Origin: Planctomycetota bacterium
Lineage (GTDB): Bacteria > Planctomycetota > JAJSAM01 > JAJVHW01
Assembly (NCBI GenBank): GCA_021776825.1
Contig: JAJFFG010000108.1
Coordinates: 1-64,000 of the forward strand
Direction: 5' to 3'
DNA length: 64,000 nucleotides
The notes beneath the pieces are model-generated. The model was not told the origin of the DNA, searched no databases, and saw only the letters and a program-made list of their open reading frames with translations. A program made the position numbers and the translations under genes. Below, piece by piece: positions 1-8,602 of this stretch; the stretch's first letter is position 1, and each line of letters opens with the position of its first letter.

Positions 1-2
1 AG

Positions 3-332
3 CAGCCCGGGGAGAGGGCGTCGGCGAACCCGGCGCAGGTCGCATCCGCGACCACCTCCGACCCACCGGCCACCGCGTCCGCCCTCGACTCCACCGAGGA
101 CGCCACGCCTGGCGGTCCCGAGCACGCGATCTCCCGCCCCGGCGCCGCTTCACAACCGCATTTGGAGGGTGCATGCGCGTCTCCGGAACGAGATCTCACG
201 CCAGAGATCTCCAGCACCGGGAGCCGCCAGGACACCGTGCGACGGGCGGGCGCGAAACGTCACGAAACTCACCCACGCCGATCCTCGATCTCGCCGCGAT
301 CCCGCGACGCCCTCGTGAACGATGCGGGCTAA
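3..332 (+). CDS. C-terminal end of an unidentified protein (partial)
   Basis: The window opens inside a forward reading frame that runs 109 codons to a TAA at 330-332. Nearly all of the first 48 codons end in G or C, matching the bias of the real genes here. The visible peptide is rich in Ala, Ser, Pro, Thr and Arg and looks disordered, so it is probably the tail of a longer protein. No family can be recognised. It stops 16 nt before the stop codon of the convergent carboxylase operon. GC-rich non-coding DNA can also stay open over this length, so the call is moderate. Confidence 0.45.
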   Translation, partial: QPGERASANPAQVASATTSDPPATASALDSTEDATPGGPEHAISRPGAASQPHLEGACASPERDLTPEISSTGSRQDTVRRAGAKRHETHPRRSSISPRSRDALVNDAG

Positions 333-333
333 T

Positions 334-345
334 GCGCGATCGCGC
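334..345. repeat. 12-bp perfect palindrome between convergent stop codons
   Basis: A self-complementary GCGCGATCGCGC sits between the TAA of the partial forward gene and the TAG of the reverse carboxylase operon. It could form a short hairpin in both transcripts. There is no U-tract, so it is not called an intrinsic terminator. Confidence 0.3.
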
Positions 346-348
346 GGG

Positions 349-867
349 CTACTCGAGCGTGATGAGAGAGTCGCCCTTCGCGACGGCCGTGCCCGGCGTG
401 ACGTGAACCGTCTTCACGGTGCCGTCGACCTCCGCGCGGATCTCGTTCTCCATCTTCATCGCCTCGAGGATCAGCATGGCCTGACCGCGTTCCACCGTGT
501 CACCGACGGCGACGCGGATGTCGCGCACGATCCCCGGCATCACCGAACGCATCAGTCCGCCGCCTGCCCGGGCCGCGCCGGGACCCAGCGCGGCTCGCGC
601 GAGCACCTCGCGCTCGTCGACGACGGCGCAGTTCCACGTCTCACTGCCGAGCGTGAGCGTCAGCTCGTCCTCGTCTCCCGTCGCCACGACGGGGAGCGAG
701 CGGTCTCCGACGAGAAGCGAGTACGAGCCACTGCGCTGCACCGGGACCAGCTCGACGGGGACTCCGACGCCGTCGTCGAGCTCCGGGTGGATCGCGAGCG
801 TTCGGCCATCCCGCTCCACAAGCTCGATCTCGAGCTCCTCACCGTCGATCGTCACGTGGTACTTCAA
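349..867 (-). CDS. biotin carboxyl carrier subunit of an acyl-CoA carboxylase
   Basis: This 172-residue protein carries the swinging biotin arm of the carboxylase encoded just upstream. The last 75 residues are a biotinyl/lipoyl-attachment domain with the canonical EAMKM motif; the lysine to be biotinylated is about Lys138. The first 95 residues look like the small beta-rich adaptor found in propionyl/methylcrotonyl-type alpha subunits, here split off from the biotin carboxylase. Its ATG overlaps the TGA of the biotin carboxylase gene by 4 nt, so the two are translationally coupled. It is the last gene of the reverse operon. A role with the pccB-like subunit is inferred from gene order. Confidence 0.93.
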   Translation of the reverse strand: MKYHVTIDGEELEIELVERDGRTLAIHPELDDGVGVPVELVPVQRSGSYSLLVGDRSLPVVATGDEDELTLTLGSETWNCAVVDEREVLARAALGPGAARAGGGLMRSVMPGIVRDIRVAVGDTVERGQAMLILEAMKMENEIRAEVDGTVKTVHVTPGTAVAKGDSLITLE

Positions 868-2378
868 CGGTCGCCGCCCATGGCGTTGCGCCGTCCATGC
901 ACGACCCAGGGCGACGGGCCTCGCGCCGCAGCAGGCGTCGCGCGACGGTGCACCCGCTCGCGCGCGCGTTCGCGATGCACGAGTGCGGCGGCCACCGCGG
1001 CGGCGAGCCTGTGCCGACCCGCCCCGTGCCCGACGAGTCGTTCCATGTGCTCGTCCAGGTAGCTCGTGTCGTAGTGGCCCGCCACGATCTCGGGTTCGGC
1101 GAGCAGGCGGAGCGTGAACGGGATCGTCGTGCTGATGCCTGCGACCACGAACTCGCGCAGCGCGGCTCGCGTCCGCCGCAGCGCGGCCTCGCGATCCTCA
1201 CCCCAGCAGATCAGCTTCCCGACCATCGAGTCGTAGAAGAGCGTGACCTCCTGGCCCTCGAACAGGAACGTGTCCAGGCGCACACCCGGTCCGCCCGGGA
1301 GCTCCAGATGCTCGATCCGACCGCTCGAGGGGAAGAACCCATGGGCGGGGTCCTCGGCACAGACGCGAACCTCGATGGCGTGGCCGTTGCGCTGCACATC
1401 GGCTTGCGTGACCGAGAGCGCCTCGCCGCCGGCGATCCGGAGCTGCTCCGCGACGATGTCCACGCCGTAGACCATCTCGGTCACCGTGTGCTCGACCTGC
1501 AGGCGCGTGTTCATCTCGAGGAAGTAGAACTCGCCCGACTGGTCGACGAGGAACTCGACCGTGCCAGCGTTCTCGTAGCCGACGGCGGCCGCGCCTCGGA
1601 CGGCCGCATCGGCCATCGCGGCACGCGTCTCGTCGGGGAGCCACGAGCTCGGACACTCCTCGACGATCTTCTGGTGTCGTCGCTGCAGAGAGCACTCGCG
1701 CTCGCCGAGGTGAACGGCGTTGCCGTGCGAGTCGAGCAGGACCTGGATCTCGATGTGCCGCGGGCGATCGATGCACTTCTCGACGTAGAGCGATCCGTCC
1801 CCGAACGACGTCACGGCCTCGCTCGCGGCGCGCTCGAACGCGCCGGCGACGTCCTCGCTCCGCGTCACGCGCCGGATGCCCTTGCCGCCACCGCCGGACA
1901 CGGCCTTCAGCATGACCGGGTAGCCGATCTCGTCGGCCACGCGCTGCGCTTCGGCAGCATCCTCGCTCGGGTCGAGCGTGCCGGGAACCACCGGAACGCC
2001 GGCACTCTGCATCTCGCGGCGCGCGACGATCTTCCCGCCCATCTTCCGCATCGTGTCGCCGGACGGTCCGACGAACGCGAGGCCGGCGGCTGCACATGCA
2101 TCGGAGAACTCGGCGCTCTGACTCAGGAACCCGTAGCCCGGGTGCACGGCGTCGGCGCCGGTCCGGCGCGCGGCATTGAGCACCTTCTCGATGCTCAGGT
2201 AGGTGTCGGCCGGCGACGTCCCGCCGAGTGCGATCGCCTCGTCGGCCATGCGGACGTGCGGATCGCGGCGGTCGGCATCGGAGAACACGGCGACGCTCGC
2301 CAGTCCCAGCAGGCGACAGGCGCGGATCACCCGCACCGCGATCTCGCCCCGGTTGGCGACCAGGACCTTCGAGATCAC
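864..2378 (-). CDS. accC: biotin carboxylase subunit (ATP-grasp)
   Basis: The 504-residue product carboxylates the biotin of the carrier protein using ATP and bicarbonate. The N-terminus VLVANRGEIAVRVIRAC, the glycine-rich ATP-grasp loop SGGGGKGIR, and the EMNTRLQVEH active-site segment are all present, and the length matches stand-alone AccC-type subunits. About 45 Arg-rich residues extend beyond the usual C-terminus. It overlaps its upstream partner pccB and its downstream partner (carrier) by 4 nt each, so the three subunits are probably made in fixed ratio. The neighbouring epimerase argues for a propionyl-CoA rather than acetyl-CoA carboxylase. Confidence 0.93.
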   Translation of the reverse strand: MISKVLVANRGEIAVRVIRACRLLGLASVAVFSDADRRDPHVRMADEAIALGGTSPADTYLSIEKVLNAARRTGADAVHPGYGFLSQSAEFSDACAAAGLAFVGPSGDTMRKMGGKIVARREMQSAGVPVVPGTLDPSEDAAEAQRVADEIGYPVMLKAVSGGGGKGIRRVTRSEDVAGAFERAASEAVTSFGDGSLYVEKCIDRPRHIEIQVLLDSHGNAVHLGERECSLQRRHQKIVEECPSSWLPDETRAAMADAAVRGAAAVGYENAGTVEFLVDQSGEFYFLEMNTRLQVEHTVTEMVYGVDIVAEQLRIAGGEALSVTQADVQRNGHAIEVRVCAEDPAHGFFPSSGRIEHLELPGGPGVRLDTFLFEGQEVTLFYDSMVGKLICWGEDREAALRRTRAALREFVVAGISTTIPFTLRLLAEPEIVAGHYDTSYLDEHMERLVGHGAGRHRLAAAVAAALVHRERARERVHRRATPAAARGPSPWVVHGRRNAMGGDR

Positions 2379-3925
2379 AGGGGGATGTTCCCGTGCTTCT
2401 TCGGCGGGTTGCGGTCGCGTTTGGTCTTGAGCAGTTCGAGCGCACGGCAGAGACGGTGGCGTGTCTCGGACGGGTGGATGACCTCGTCGACGTAGCCCTC
2501 CGCCGCCGCCCGATACGGATCAGCGAACTTCTCGCGGTACGCCGCGATCAGCCGCTCCTCGGTCGCGACCGGGTCCTCTGCGGCGGCGATCTCCTTGCGG
2601 AAGATGATCTCGACAGCGCCCTTGGCGCCCATGACCGCGATCTCTGCGGACGGCCACGCGAGGTTCACGTCGCCGCGGATGTGCTTGGAGGACATCACGT
2701 CGTACGCGCCCCCGTACGCCTTGCGCGTGATCACGGTCAGCTTCGGGACCGTCGCCTCGCAGTACGCGTAGAGGAGCTTGGCGCCATGCCGGATGATCCC
2801 GTTCCACTCCTGATCCGTGCCGGGCAGGAACCCGGGCACGTCCTCGAAGGTGACGAGCGGGATGTTGAAGGCGTCGCAGAACCGCACGAAGCGCGCGCCC
2901 TTGACGGATGCGTTGATGTCCAGCACTCCGGCGAGCACGGCCGGCTGGTTCGCGACCACGCCGATGCTGCGACCTGCCATGCGCGCGAAGCCGACCACGA
3001 TGTTCGGGGCGAACTCCTCGTGCACCTCGAGGAAGCTGCCGACGTCGGCGACACCGCGCACCACGTCGCGGATGTCGTACGGCCGGTTCGGATCGGCCGG
3101 CACGATCGAGTCGAGTGCGGCGTCGGCGCGATCCGGCGGGTCGTCGCACGGCACGACCGGCGGGTCCTCCGCGTTGTTCTGCGGCAGGTAGGACAGGACG
3201 CGGCGGAGCAGCGCCAGCGCGGCGGCGTCGTTCGCAGCGGTGAAGTGCGCGACGCCGGACTTGCCGGCGTGGGCGTGGGCGCCACCGAGCTCCTCGCTGG
3301 TGACCTCCTCGTGCGTCACCGTCTTCACGACGTTCGGCCCGGTGACGAACATGTACGAGGTGTCCTCGACCATGCACACGAAGTCGGTGATCGCCGGCGA
3401 GTAGACGGCGCCGCCCGCGCAGGGTCCGAGAACCGCCGAGATCTGCGGCACGACCCCCGACGCGAGGGTGTTGCGCAGGAAGATCTCGGCGTAGCCACCG
3501 AGGGAGACGACGCCTTCCTGGATGCGCGCGCCGCCCGAGTCGTTCAGTCCGACGACCGGTGCGCCGACCTTCATCGCCTGGTCCATCAGGCGGCAGATCT
3601 TCTCCGCGTACGCTCCGGAGAGGCTGCCGCCGAAGACCGTGAAGTCCTGTGAGAAGACGAACACCGGACGACCGTCGACCGTGCCATGGCCGGTGATCAC
3701 GCCGTCACCGAGGACGCGTCGCTCCTCCATGCCGAAGTCGGAGCAGCGGTGGGTCACGAACGCGCCGGCCTCGATGAACGAGCCCTCGTCCACGAAGAGC
3801 TCGACGCGCTCGCGCGCCGTCAGCTTGCCCCTGGCGTGCTGCCGCTCGACGGCCTTCTCACCGCCGCCGAGCAGAGCACGTGCACGCAGGTCGTCGAGAC
3901 GCTCCTGAGGAGTCCGTTCGCTCAC
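2375..3925 (-). CDS. pccB: propionyl-CoA-type carboxylase beta subunit (carboxyltransferase)
   Basis: This 516-residue carboxyltransferase moves the carboxyl group from biotin to an acyl-CoA. Two crotonase-like halves are visible: the first with the NDSGGARIQEGV oxyanion segment, the second with ITRKAYGGAYDVM. The Asp at about residue 409 in GGAYDVM corresponds to the position that is Asp in propionyl-CoA carboxylases and Ile in acetyl-CoA-preferring enzymes, which supports propionyl-CoA as substrate. The gene begins with ATG overlapping the stop of the epimerase gene and ends overlapping accC. Together with the epimerase it would turn propionyl-CoA into (R)-methylmalonyl-CoA; the mutase is not in the window. 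Confidence 0.93.
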   Translation of the reverse strand: MSERTPQERLDDLRARALLGGGEKAVERQHARGKLTARERVELFVDEGSFIEAGAFVTHRCSDFGMEERRVLGDGVITGHGTVDGRPVFVFSQDFTVFGGSLSGAYAEKICRLMDQAMKVGAPVVGLNDSGGARIQEGVVSLGGYAEIFLRNTLASGVVPQISAVLGPCAGGAVYSPAITDFVCMVEDTSYMFVTGPNVVKTVTHEEVTSEELGGAHAHAGKSGVAHFTAANDAAALALLRRVLSYLPQNNAEDPPVVPCDDPPDRADAALDSIVPADPNRPYDIRDVVRGVADVGSFLEVHEEFAPNIVVGFARMAGRSIGVVANQPAVLAGVLDINASVKGARFVRFCDAFNIPLVTFEDVPGFLPGTDQEWNGIIRHGAKLLYAYCEATVPKLTVITRKAYGGAYDVMSSKHIRGDVNLAWPSAEIAVMGAKGAVEIIFRKEIAAAEDPVATEERLIAAYREKFADPYRAAAEGYVDEVIHPSETRHRLCRALELLKTKRDRNPPKKHGNIPL

Positions 3926-4323
3926 GACTCCGCCTTCCCCTGCAGCTCGACGAGGACGCCGCCGCAGGACTTCGGGTGGATGAACACGATCGGCAGACCT
4001 GCGGCGCCGATCGTCGGCTCGGTGTTGATGAGCGCAACGCCCTTCTCGACCAGTTCGGCGACCTTGGCGCGGAGATCGTCCACGCGGAAGCAGATGTGGT
4101 GGAGACCCGGCCGGTTCTTCGCCAGGAAACGCCCCACGGGCGTGTCGGCCCCGGTTGGCTCCGTCAGCTCGATGAACGCGTCACCCGCGGCGAGCTTGAT
4201 GACCTTGACGCCTTGGTCAGCAACCTCGGTGCGCTTGGTGACCGGCAAGCCGAAGAGGTCGCCGAACACGGCCGCGAGGGCCTCGGCGTCAGGGGTCGCT
4301 ATGTTGACGTGGTCGAGATCCAT
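3922..4323 (-). CDS. mce: methylmalonyl-CoA epimerase
   Basis: A 133-residue glyoxalase/VOC-fold protein that interconverts (S)- and (R)-methylmalonyl-CoA. The two beta-alpha-beta-beta-beta modules are clear, with metal-ligand candidates His5 (LDHV), Glu52 (FIEL), His75/76 (GLHHI) and Glu126 (VLVEL), and the HPKSCGGVLVEL end typical of the family. The frame stays open further upstream, but the ATG at 4323 is chosen because it has a GAGG-type ribosome site and gives the exact family length. It is followed without gap by pccB, giving the order epimerase - carboxyltransferase - biotin carboxylase - carrier. Confidence 0.93.
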   Translation of the reverse strand: MDLDHVNIATPDAEALAAVFGDLFGLPVTKRTEVADQGVKVIKLAAGDAFIELTEPTGADTPVGRFLAKNRPGLHHICFRVDDLRAKVAELVEKGVALINTEPTIGAAGLPIVFIHPKSCGGVLVELQGKAES

Positions 4324-4342
4324 GGTGCTGCCTCGCGGGCAG

Positions 4343-5992
4343 CTACAGGATGCCCAGGCCGAACCCGTCATCCTCGTCCGGGGCGGGCGGCGCCTCCTCG
4401 GGCTCCTCGGCGACGGCTTCCGGCTCGGCGACGGCTTCCGGCTCGGCGACTGGTTCCGGCTCGGCCACGGGCTCCGGTGCGGCGGGAGTCGCCTCGGGCG
4501 TCGCGACCTCGGGGAAGATCCCGAGACCGAAGTCATCATTCTCGATGGGAGCAGCGGCCACGGGTGCCTCCTCGGCAGGTTCAGGGGGTGCCGGCGAGGC
4601 TACGCGCTCGTCGTCGCGTGAGCGCCGAGGCCGACGGGGACGGCGGTCGTCGTCGCGGGCCGGGCGTTCCTCACGGGCCGGTCGGTCCTCGCGGGCCGGT
4701 CGGTCGTCACGGGCCGGTCGGTCGTCTCGGGAGCGGCCGCCATCTCGGGCCGGACGGTCGTCGCGAGAGGGTCGATCATCCCGGGGGCGGCGGTCACTGC
4801 GGGGCGGTCGGTCCTCGCGGGCGGGTCGGTCGTCACGGGCCGGTCGGTCGTCTCGGGCCGGACGGTCACCGCGAGAGGGTCGATCATCCCGGGGGCGGCG
4901 GTCACTACGGGCCGGACGATCATCGCGGGAGCGGCCGCCATCACGGGCGGGACGATCATCGCGGGACGGACGATCATCGCGGGACCGGCCGCCATCACGG
5001 GTCGGGCGTTCATCACGAGACGGCCGGTCATCACGGGCCGGTCGATCATCGCGAGACGGTCGATCATCGCGAGGCGGTCGATCATCGCGAGACGGTCGAT
5101 CATCGCGGGGTCGGCGGTCACTGCGGGCCGGACGATCATCGCGAGAGCGGCCGCCATCTCGGGCGGGTCGGTCATCACGGGCCGGACGATCATCGCGAGA
5201 CGGCCTGTCATCGCGGGAGCGGCCGCCATCACGGGACGGGCGTTCATCACGGGACGGACGGTCATCACGGGACGGGCGTTCATCACGGGACGGACGGTCA
5301 TCACGGGACGGACGGTCATCGCGAGACGGACGGTCATCGCGAGACGGCCGCCGATCGTCCCATCCGCTCCGGTCCGAGCGCGGCCGGTCTGAGCGGGGTC
5401 GATCGTCTGAGCGCGGCTGGTCCGAGCGGGGGGCGTCACGGGAGCCTGCGCCGTCTCGGGCCTCGCCCTCGCTGCGACGGCCGCGTCCGCGTCCACCGCG
5501 GCGTCGGCGACGTCCGCCGTCCTCGCGCGGAGCACCGCTGTCCTGACGGGGACCCCGGCCGTCATCACGAGGACCCCGGCTGTCATCACGAGGACCCCGG
5601 CCGTCATCACGAGGACCCCGGCTGTCATCACGAGGACCCCGGCTGTCATCACGAGGACCCCGGCTGTCATCTCGGGGACCACGACTGTCCTGTCGAGGAC
5701 CACGGCTGTCGTCTCGGTACGCACGGCTGGGCTCGCCCCGGCCCGAGTCACGGTCGTCGCCGTCGTCGATCTCGTCGAGAAGACCGCGGAGCTTCTCCTC
5801 GCCGCCCGTGTTCAGGCGGCCGGGGATGGGCCGCGGATTCACCAGCTGGTGACGCGGCAACGGCGTCGAACGGTCCGTCTCCTCCGATCGCGGAGCCTCG
5901 AGACGCGGGCCCTCGTCGCGACGCCGCCGGCGGCGTCGACGCGGTCGGTCGTCGGGGTCCCGTGCGGAATCGGCGCTTCCCTCTGTGTGCAT
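4343..5992 (-). CDS. Arg/Asp/Pro/Ser-rich tandem-repeat protein with two FGLGI motifs
   Basis: A 549-residue protein of unknown function, almost wholly disordered. Residues 1-95 are unique and very basic with one ordered-looking stretch (RHQLVNPRPIPGRLNTGGEE). Residues about 100-150 are 7-residue units of the type DSRGPRD; residues about 200-440 are 6-residue RDDRPS/RDDRPA units. The C-terminus switches to Pro/Glu/Ala and carries two copies of an acidic-FGLGI motif, at 488-492 and as the very last residues 544-548. Highly charged RD/RG-type tails are common in RNA-binding proteins, but no RNA-binding fold is present. All frames of the repeat are open; this one is chosen because it starts 32 nt after rluD, ends 20 nt before the epimerase, and has unique ends. 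Confidence 0.7.
   Translation of the reverse strand: MHTEGSADSARDPDDRPRRRRRRRRDEGPRLEAPRSEETDRSTPLPRHQLVNPRPIPGRLNTGGEEKLRGLLDEIDDGDDRDSGRGEPSRAYRDDSRGPRQDSRGPRDDSRGPRDDSRGPRDDSRGPRDDGRGPRDDSRGPRDDGRGPRQDSGAPREDGGRRRRRGGRGRGRRSEGEARDGAGSRDAPRSDQPRSDDRPRSDRPRSDRSGWDDRRPSRDDRPSRDDRPSRDDRPSRDERPSRDDRPSRDERPSRDGGRSRDDRPSRDDRPARDDRPARDGGRSRDDRPARSDRRPRDDRPSRDDRPPRDDRPSRDDRPARDDRPSRDERPTRDGGRSRDDRPSRDDRPARDGGRSRDDRPARSDRRPRDDRPSRGDRPARDDRPARDDRPAREDRPPRSDRRPRDDRPSRDDRPARDGGRSRDDRPARDDRPAREDRPAREERPARDDDRRPRRPRRSRDDERVASPAPPEPAEEAPVAAAPIENDDFGLGIFPEVATPEATPAAPEPVAEPEPVAEPEAVAEPEAVAEEPEEAPPAPDEDDGFGLGIL
4655..5355. repeat. 18-bp tandem repeat array (coding)
   Basis: About 38 imperfect copies of an 18-bp unit (type CGGTCGGTCGTCACGGGC) encode the RDDRPx repeats of the protein at 4343-5992. 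Units vary mainly at synonymous or Ala/Ser positions. The array keeps several frames open and creates long spurious open frames on both strands. Confidence 0.9.
5548..5715. repeat. 21-bp tandem repeat array (coding)
   Basis: About eight near-identical copies of a 21-bp unit (AGGACCCCGGCTGTCATCACG on the plus strand, coding DSRGPRD on minus). Their near identity suggests recent expansion by slippage or recombination. Confidence 0.9.
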
Positions 5993-6023
5993 CTCCGCAA
6001 CCTAGCCGCCGTCCGTCGTCGGC

Positions 6024-7007
6024 TCAACGTCTCGCGGGGCCCGTTCGACGGTGGTCCATGGCATCGTCCAGAACGGCCACGAGACGGGCGAAGTCATCGG
6101 GAAGCGGAGCCTCGATCGTCATGTCTTCGCCGGACTCTGGGTGCCGGAACGTGATTCGCCGCGCGTGGAGCGCTTGGCGTCCGCACGAGACGGTCAGGTG
6201 CCGCACGACGCCGCCGTAGTTCCGGTCGCTGATGATCGGGTGCCCGATCGAGGCCAGATGGACGCGGATCTGATGCGTGCGGCCGCTCCGGGGGCGGCAA
6301 CGGACGTACGTCGCTGCGTCGAAGCGGCGAACGACCTCGAAGTAGGTCTGGGCTGCCTTTCCGATGTCAAGCCGCACGGACTGCTTCGTCGGATGGCGTC
6401 GGTCCGGTCCCAACGGCGCCGAGACGATGTCGGCATCGAGCTCCATCACGCCCTTGACGACCGCCTCGTACTCCTTCGTCACCGTTCGTTCGGCGAACTG
6501 AGCGGCGAGGTGGTGATGAGCCCGATCGTCCTTGGCCACGAGAATGACGCCGCTCGTGTCCTTGTCGAGGCGGTGAACGATGCCCGGGCGCAGTGGCCCC
6601 TGCACCTGCGAGAGTGACGCGAAGTGGTAGGCCAGAGCGTTCGCCAATGTCCCGCGAGTCTGTCCGGCGCCCGGATGCACCGTGAGACCCGCCGGCTTGT
6701 CGATGGCCAGCACACGGTCGTCCTCGTGGAGGATCGTCAGCGGCATCGGCTCCGGCGTGGCGATGAGATCGACACGCGGCGCGAGCTCCGCACGAACGCT
6801 CTGGCCCTGCTCGAGTCGCAGGGCGGGACGGACCCTCCCGCCGGCTCCGCCGTCGACGGTGACCCGTCCGTCTTTGATCTGTCGAGCCAGGTAACTCCGA
6901 CTGTGCTCGCTCAGGCGTCCCACCAGGAACACGTCGAGTCGGACTTCGTGGTCTGCCGCGGCAACCTCGAACGTATGGATCTCGAAGGGGGGGGCATCTT
7001 CTGACAT
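6024..7007 (-). CDS. rluD: ribosomal large subunit pseudouridine synthase (RluA/RluD family)
   Basis: A 327-residue pseudouridine synthase acting on 23S rRNA uridines. It has an N-terminal S4 RNA-binding domain (about residues 20-75, with RLDVFL and KDGRVTVDG) followed by the RluA catalytic domain. The catalytic Asp148 lies in HRLDKDTSG, and the family motifs GRTHQIRVHLASIGHPI and ALHARRITF follow. The frame is open far upstream; the ATG at 7007 is taken because it precedes the S4 domain by the usual distance. It is the first gene of the reverse cluster that leads into the carboxylase operon. Specificity (1911/1915/1917 versus others) cannot be read from the sequence. Confidence 0.9.
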   Translation of the reverse strand: MSEDAPPFEIHTFEVAAADHEVRLDVFLVGRLSEHSRSYLARQIKDGRVTVDGGAGGRVRPALRLEQGQSVRAELAPRVDLIATPEPMPLTILHEDDRVLAIDKPAGLTVHPGAGQTRGTLANALAYHFASLSQVQGPLRPGIVHRLDKDTSGVILVAKDDRAHHHLAAQFAERTVTKEYEAVVKGVMELDADIVSAPLGPDRRHPTKQSVRLDIGKAAQTYFEVVRRFDAATYVRCRPRSGRTHQIRVHLASIGHPIISDRNYGGVVRHLTVSCGRQALHARRITFRHPESGEDMTIEAPLPDDFARLVAVLDDAMDHRRTGPARR

Positions 7008-7056
7008 GCAGAGGTGATCATAGCGATGCAGGAACCCCGGAACGCCCCGGACTCGA

Positions 7057-7084
7057 TTGGCGCGCGGCGCTCCGCCGCTACGAT
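7057..7084 (+). promoter_or_regulatory. candidate sigma-70-type promoter for the HEAT protein
   Basis: TTGGCG at 7057-7062 and TACGAT at 7079-7084 are 16 bp apart in the short divergent region between rluD and the HEAT gene. The expected start site near 7091 lies just upstream of the GGAG-GTG start, which supports the GTG at 7113 over an ATG at 7026. Confidence 0.35.
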
Positions 7085-7112
7085 CGTGCGTTCGACCCCG
7101 TGGAGACGCGAT

Positions 7113-8525
7113 GTGAGCCGTGCGGACAGCCCAGAGAAACTTGTCGATGAGAAGCCGGAGGCCGGCTGGCTCGCCTATTGGGGACCTCCGATCGTCGCGG
7201 GACTGGTGATCGGAACCCTGCTCGTCGGGGCATGGCGGTTCCTCGGCATCGGCCGGACCGCCGTCGACGAGATCGCCGCGGAATGGAAGTGGGGCGAGTT
7301 CGAAGCGAACGACAAGCTCCGCCAGCAGGTCGTCGGTCTCGGGCGTGAGGCGCGTGAGGACCTGCTCGCGACGTACCTCGCGGCGCCCTGCGACTACGCG
7401 GACTACAAGCTGTGGCTCGGCACCATCCTGGCCACCGAGCCGTTCTTCGACACGTCGTCGCTCGTCGAGGCCGTGCGCACCGGCGACGCGTGCGATCAGA
7501 GGACGAGCGCGGTGATCCTGGCCGAGATCCTGCAGGACGCCGATCCGGAACTGGTCCTGCCGGGCATCCTCGCGTGGCTCGAGGACGTCGAGGACGATCA
7601 GCACGACGCTCCCATCCGGGCTCTGGGGACCATGTCTCCGCTCATCGGCGCGTGGCACGGTCGGGCGCGCGCGGCGTTGCTGGAACTGGCCACGCGGCGC
7701 GGCAGCGATCCGGAGCCGTTGGAGGACAACTTCCGCGCCGAGGATCGCGCCGCGGCCGTGAACGCACTCGGAGACTTCCTCCCGGACGACGGTGTCCTCG
7801 CGCTCCTGACGACCGTCATGACCGACGACGACGACCATCCGTCACCGCGGATCGTGGCGATCCGGCAGATGTCCCAGAACGGAGCCTTCGACGATCTCGA
7901 GACGTGGAAGACCGCCTGCGAGTCCGCCACGTGGCAGGTACGTCAGACGGCGGCAGAGAACCTCGTGCGGTCCCCCGACCCCGCATTCTCGTCGGTGCTC
8001 GAGAAGCTCCACACCGACGCCGAGTCCGTCGTCCGCATCGGTGCGATCGAGACGGAGACCCATCGCCGACGTCCGACGATGCTCCCCGTCGCCGGACAGT
8101 TGCTGGAGGACCACGACGAGTGGGTGCGCTTCTACGCCATGCTCGCGGTCGCCGCGTTCGGCGAGGAGCCGGGGGCTGCTCTCCGAAACGGCATGCTGCT
8201 GCGCGTCTTCCGCGACAGCGATGACGAGATCGACGTGGAGGGCGCCGTCCTGGCGCTCACGCGCGTGTTGGGGAAGACGCCGCCCGGATTCCGGGAGATC
8301 GACGTCCACCGCCACAAGGAAGAGGTCGACGCCGCCGCGATCAAGGGCTTCATGGGCGATGCAGGCGGCCGCACCGAGGCTGCCGCTGAGGTGCAGAAGA
8401 TGCTGGGCGCCGACGCCGTCTATCCCGTCGCAGAACGGAAGAAGGCGCTCCAGACGATGCTCGAGCACGCTGATCTCGAGAACCAGGCCCGCGCGAAGCT
8501 CCTGCTGGAGGAGCTCGGGGACTAG
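7113..8525 (+). CDS. membrane-anchored HEAT-repeat protein
   Basis: A 470-residue protein with one transmembrane segment (about residues 24-44, PPIVAGLVIGTLLVGAW) and then a long run of HEAT/PBS-like helical repeats filling the rest, for example DDHPSPRIVAIRQMSQNGAF and VRIGAIETETHRR. Such repeats usually make scaffolding or docking surfaces; there is no catalytic motif. The frame is open back to 7014, but GTG at 7113 has a GGAG 8 nt upstream and a promoter-like pair just before it. The TAG stop lies inside the arm of a palindromic repeat. It is convergent with the PPIase gene; function unknown. Confidence 0.8.
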   Translation: MSRADSPEKLVDEKPEAGWLAYWGPPIVAGLVIGTLLVGAWRFLGIGRTAVDEIAAEWKWGEFEANDKLRQQVVGLGREAREDLLATYLAAPCDYADYKLWLGTILATEPFFDTSSLVEAVRTGDACDQRTSAVILAEILQDADPELVLPGILAWLEDVEDDQHDAPIRALGTMSPLIGAWHGRARAALLELATRRGSDPEPLEDNFRAEDRAAAVNALGDFLPDDGVLALLTTVMTDDDDHPSPRIVAIRQMSQNGAFDDLETWKTACESATWQVRQTAAENLVRSPDPAFSSVLEKLHTDAESVVRIGAIETETHRRRPTMLPVAGQLLEDHDEWVRFYAMLAVAAFGEEPGAALRNGMLLRVFRDSDDEIDVEGAVLALTRVLGKTPPGFREIDVHRHKEEVDAAAIKGFMGDAGGRTEAAAEVQKMLGADAVYPVAERKKALQTMLEHADLENQARAKLLLEELGD

Positions 8526-8597
8526 CCCGCTGTCGGTGTTGCGGCCTCGCCGGGCCTCGCCGATTGGCGCGACAGCGGGCTAGTCATCGGCCGAGTC
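8521..8597. repeat. dispersed palindromic repeat (family A, copy 1)
   Basis: Perfect 15-bp inverted arms (ACTAGCCCGCTGTCG at 8521-8535, its complement at 8570-8584) enclose a 34-bp centre. The 61 bp from the TAG match the copy at 17707 at 51 positions without gaps, and similarity continues about 15 bp past the right arm (CATCGGCCG). The first TAG is the stop codon of the HEAT gene. Confidence 0.85.
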
Positions 8598-8602
8598 CTT
8601 AT

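Noticed and set aside
4655..5355. Regular 18-bp repeats resembling a CRISPR array
   Set aside because: Repeats are contiguous, have no unique spacers and are in frame within a coding region; no cas genes nearby.
3880..6219. 779-codon forward open frame (His/Arg/Asp/Gly repeats) over the 18-bp array
   Set aside because: Mirror of the repeat array; the reverse frame has unique conserved-looking ends and fits the operon spacing.
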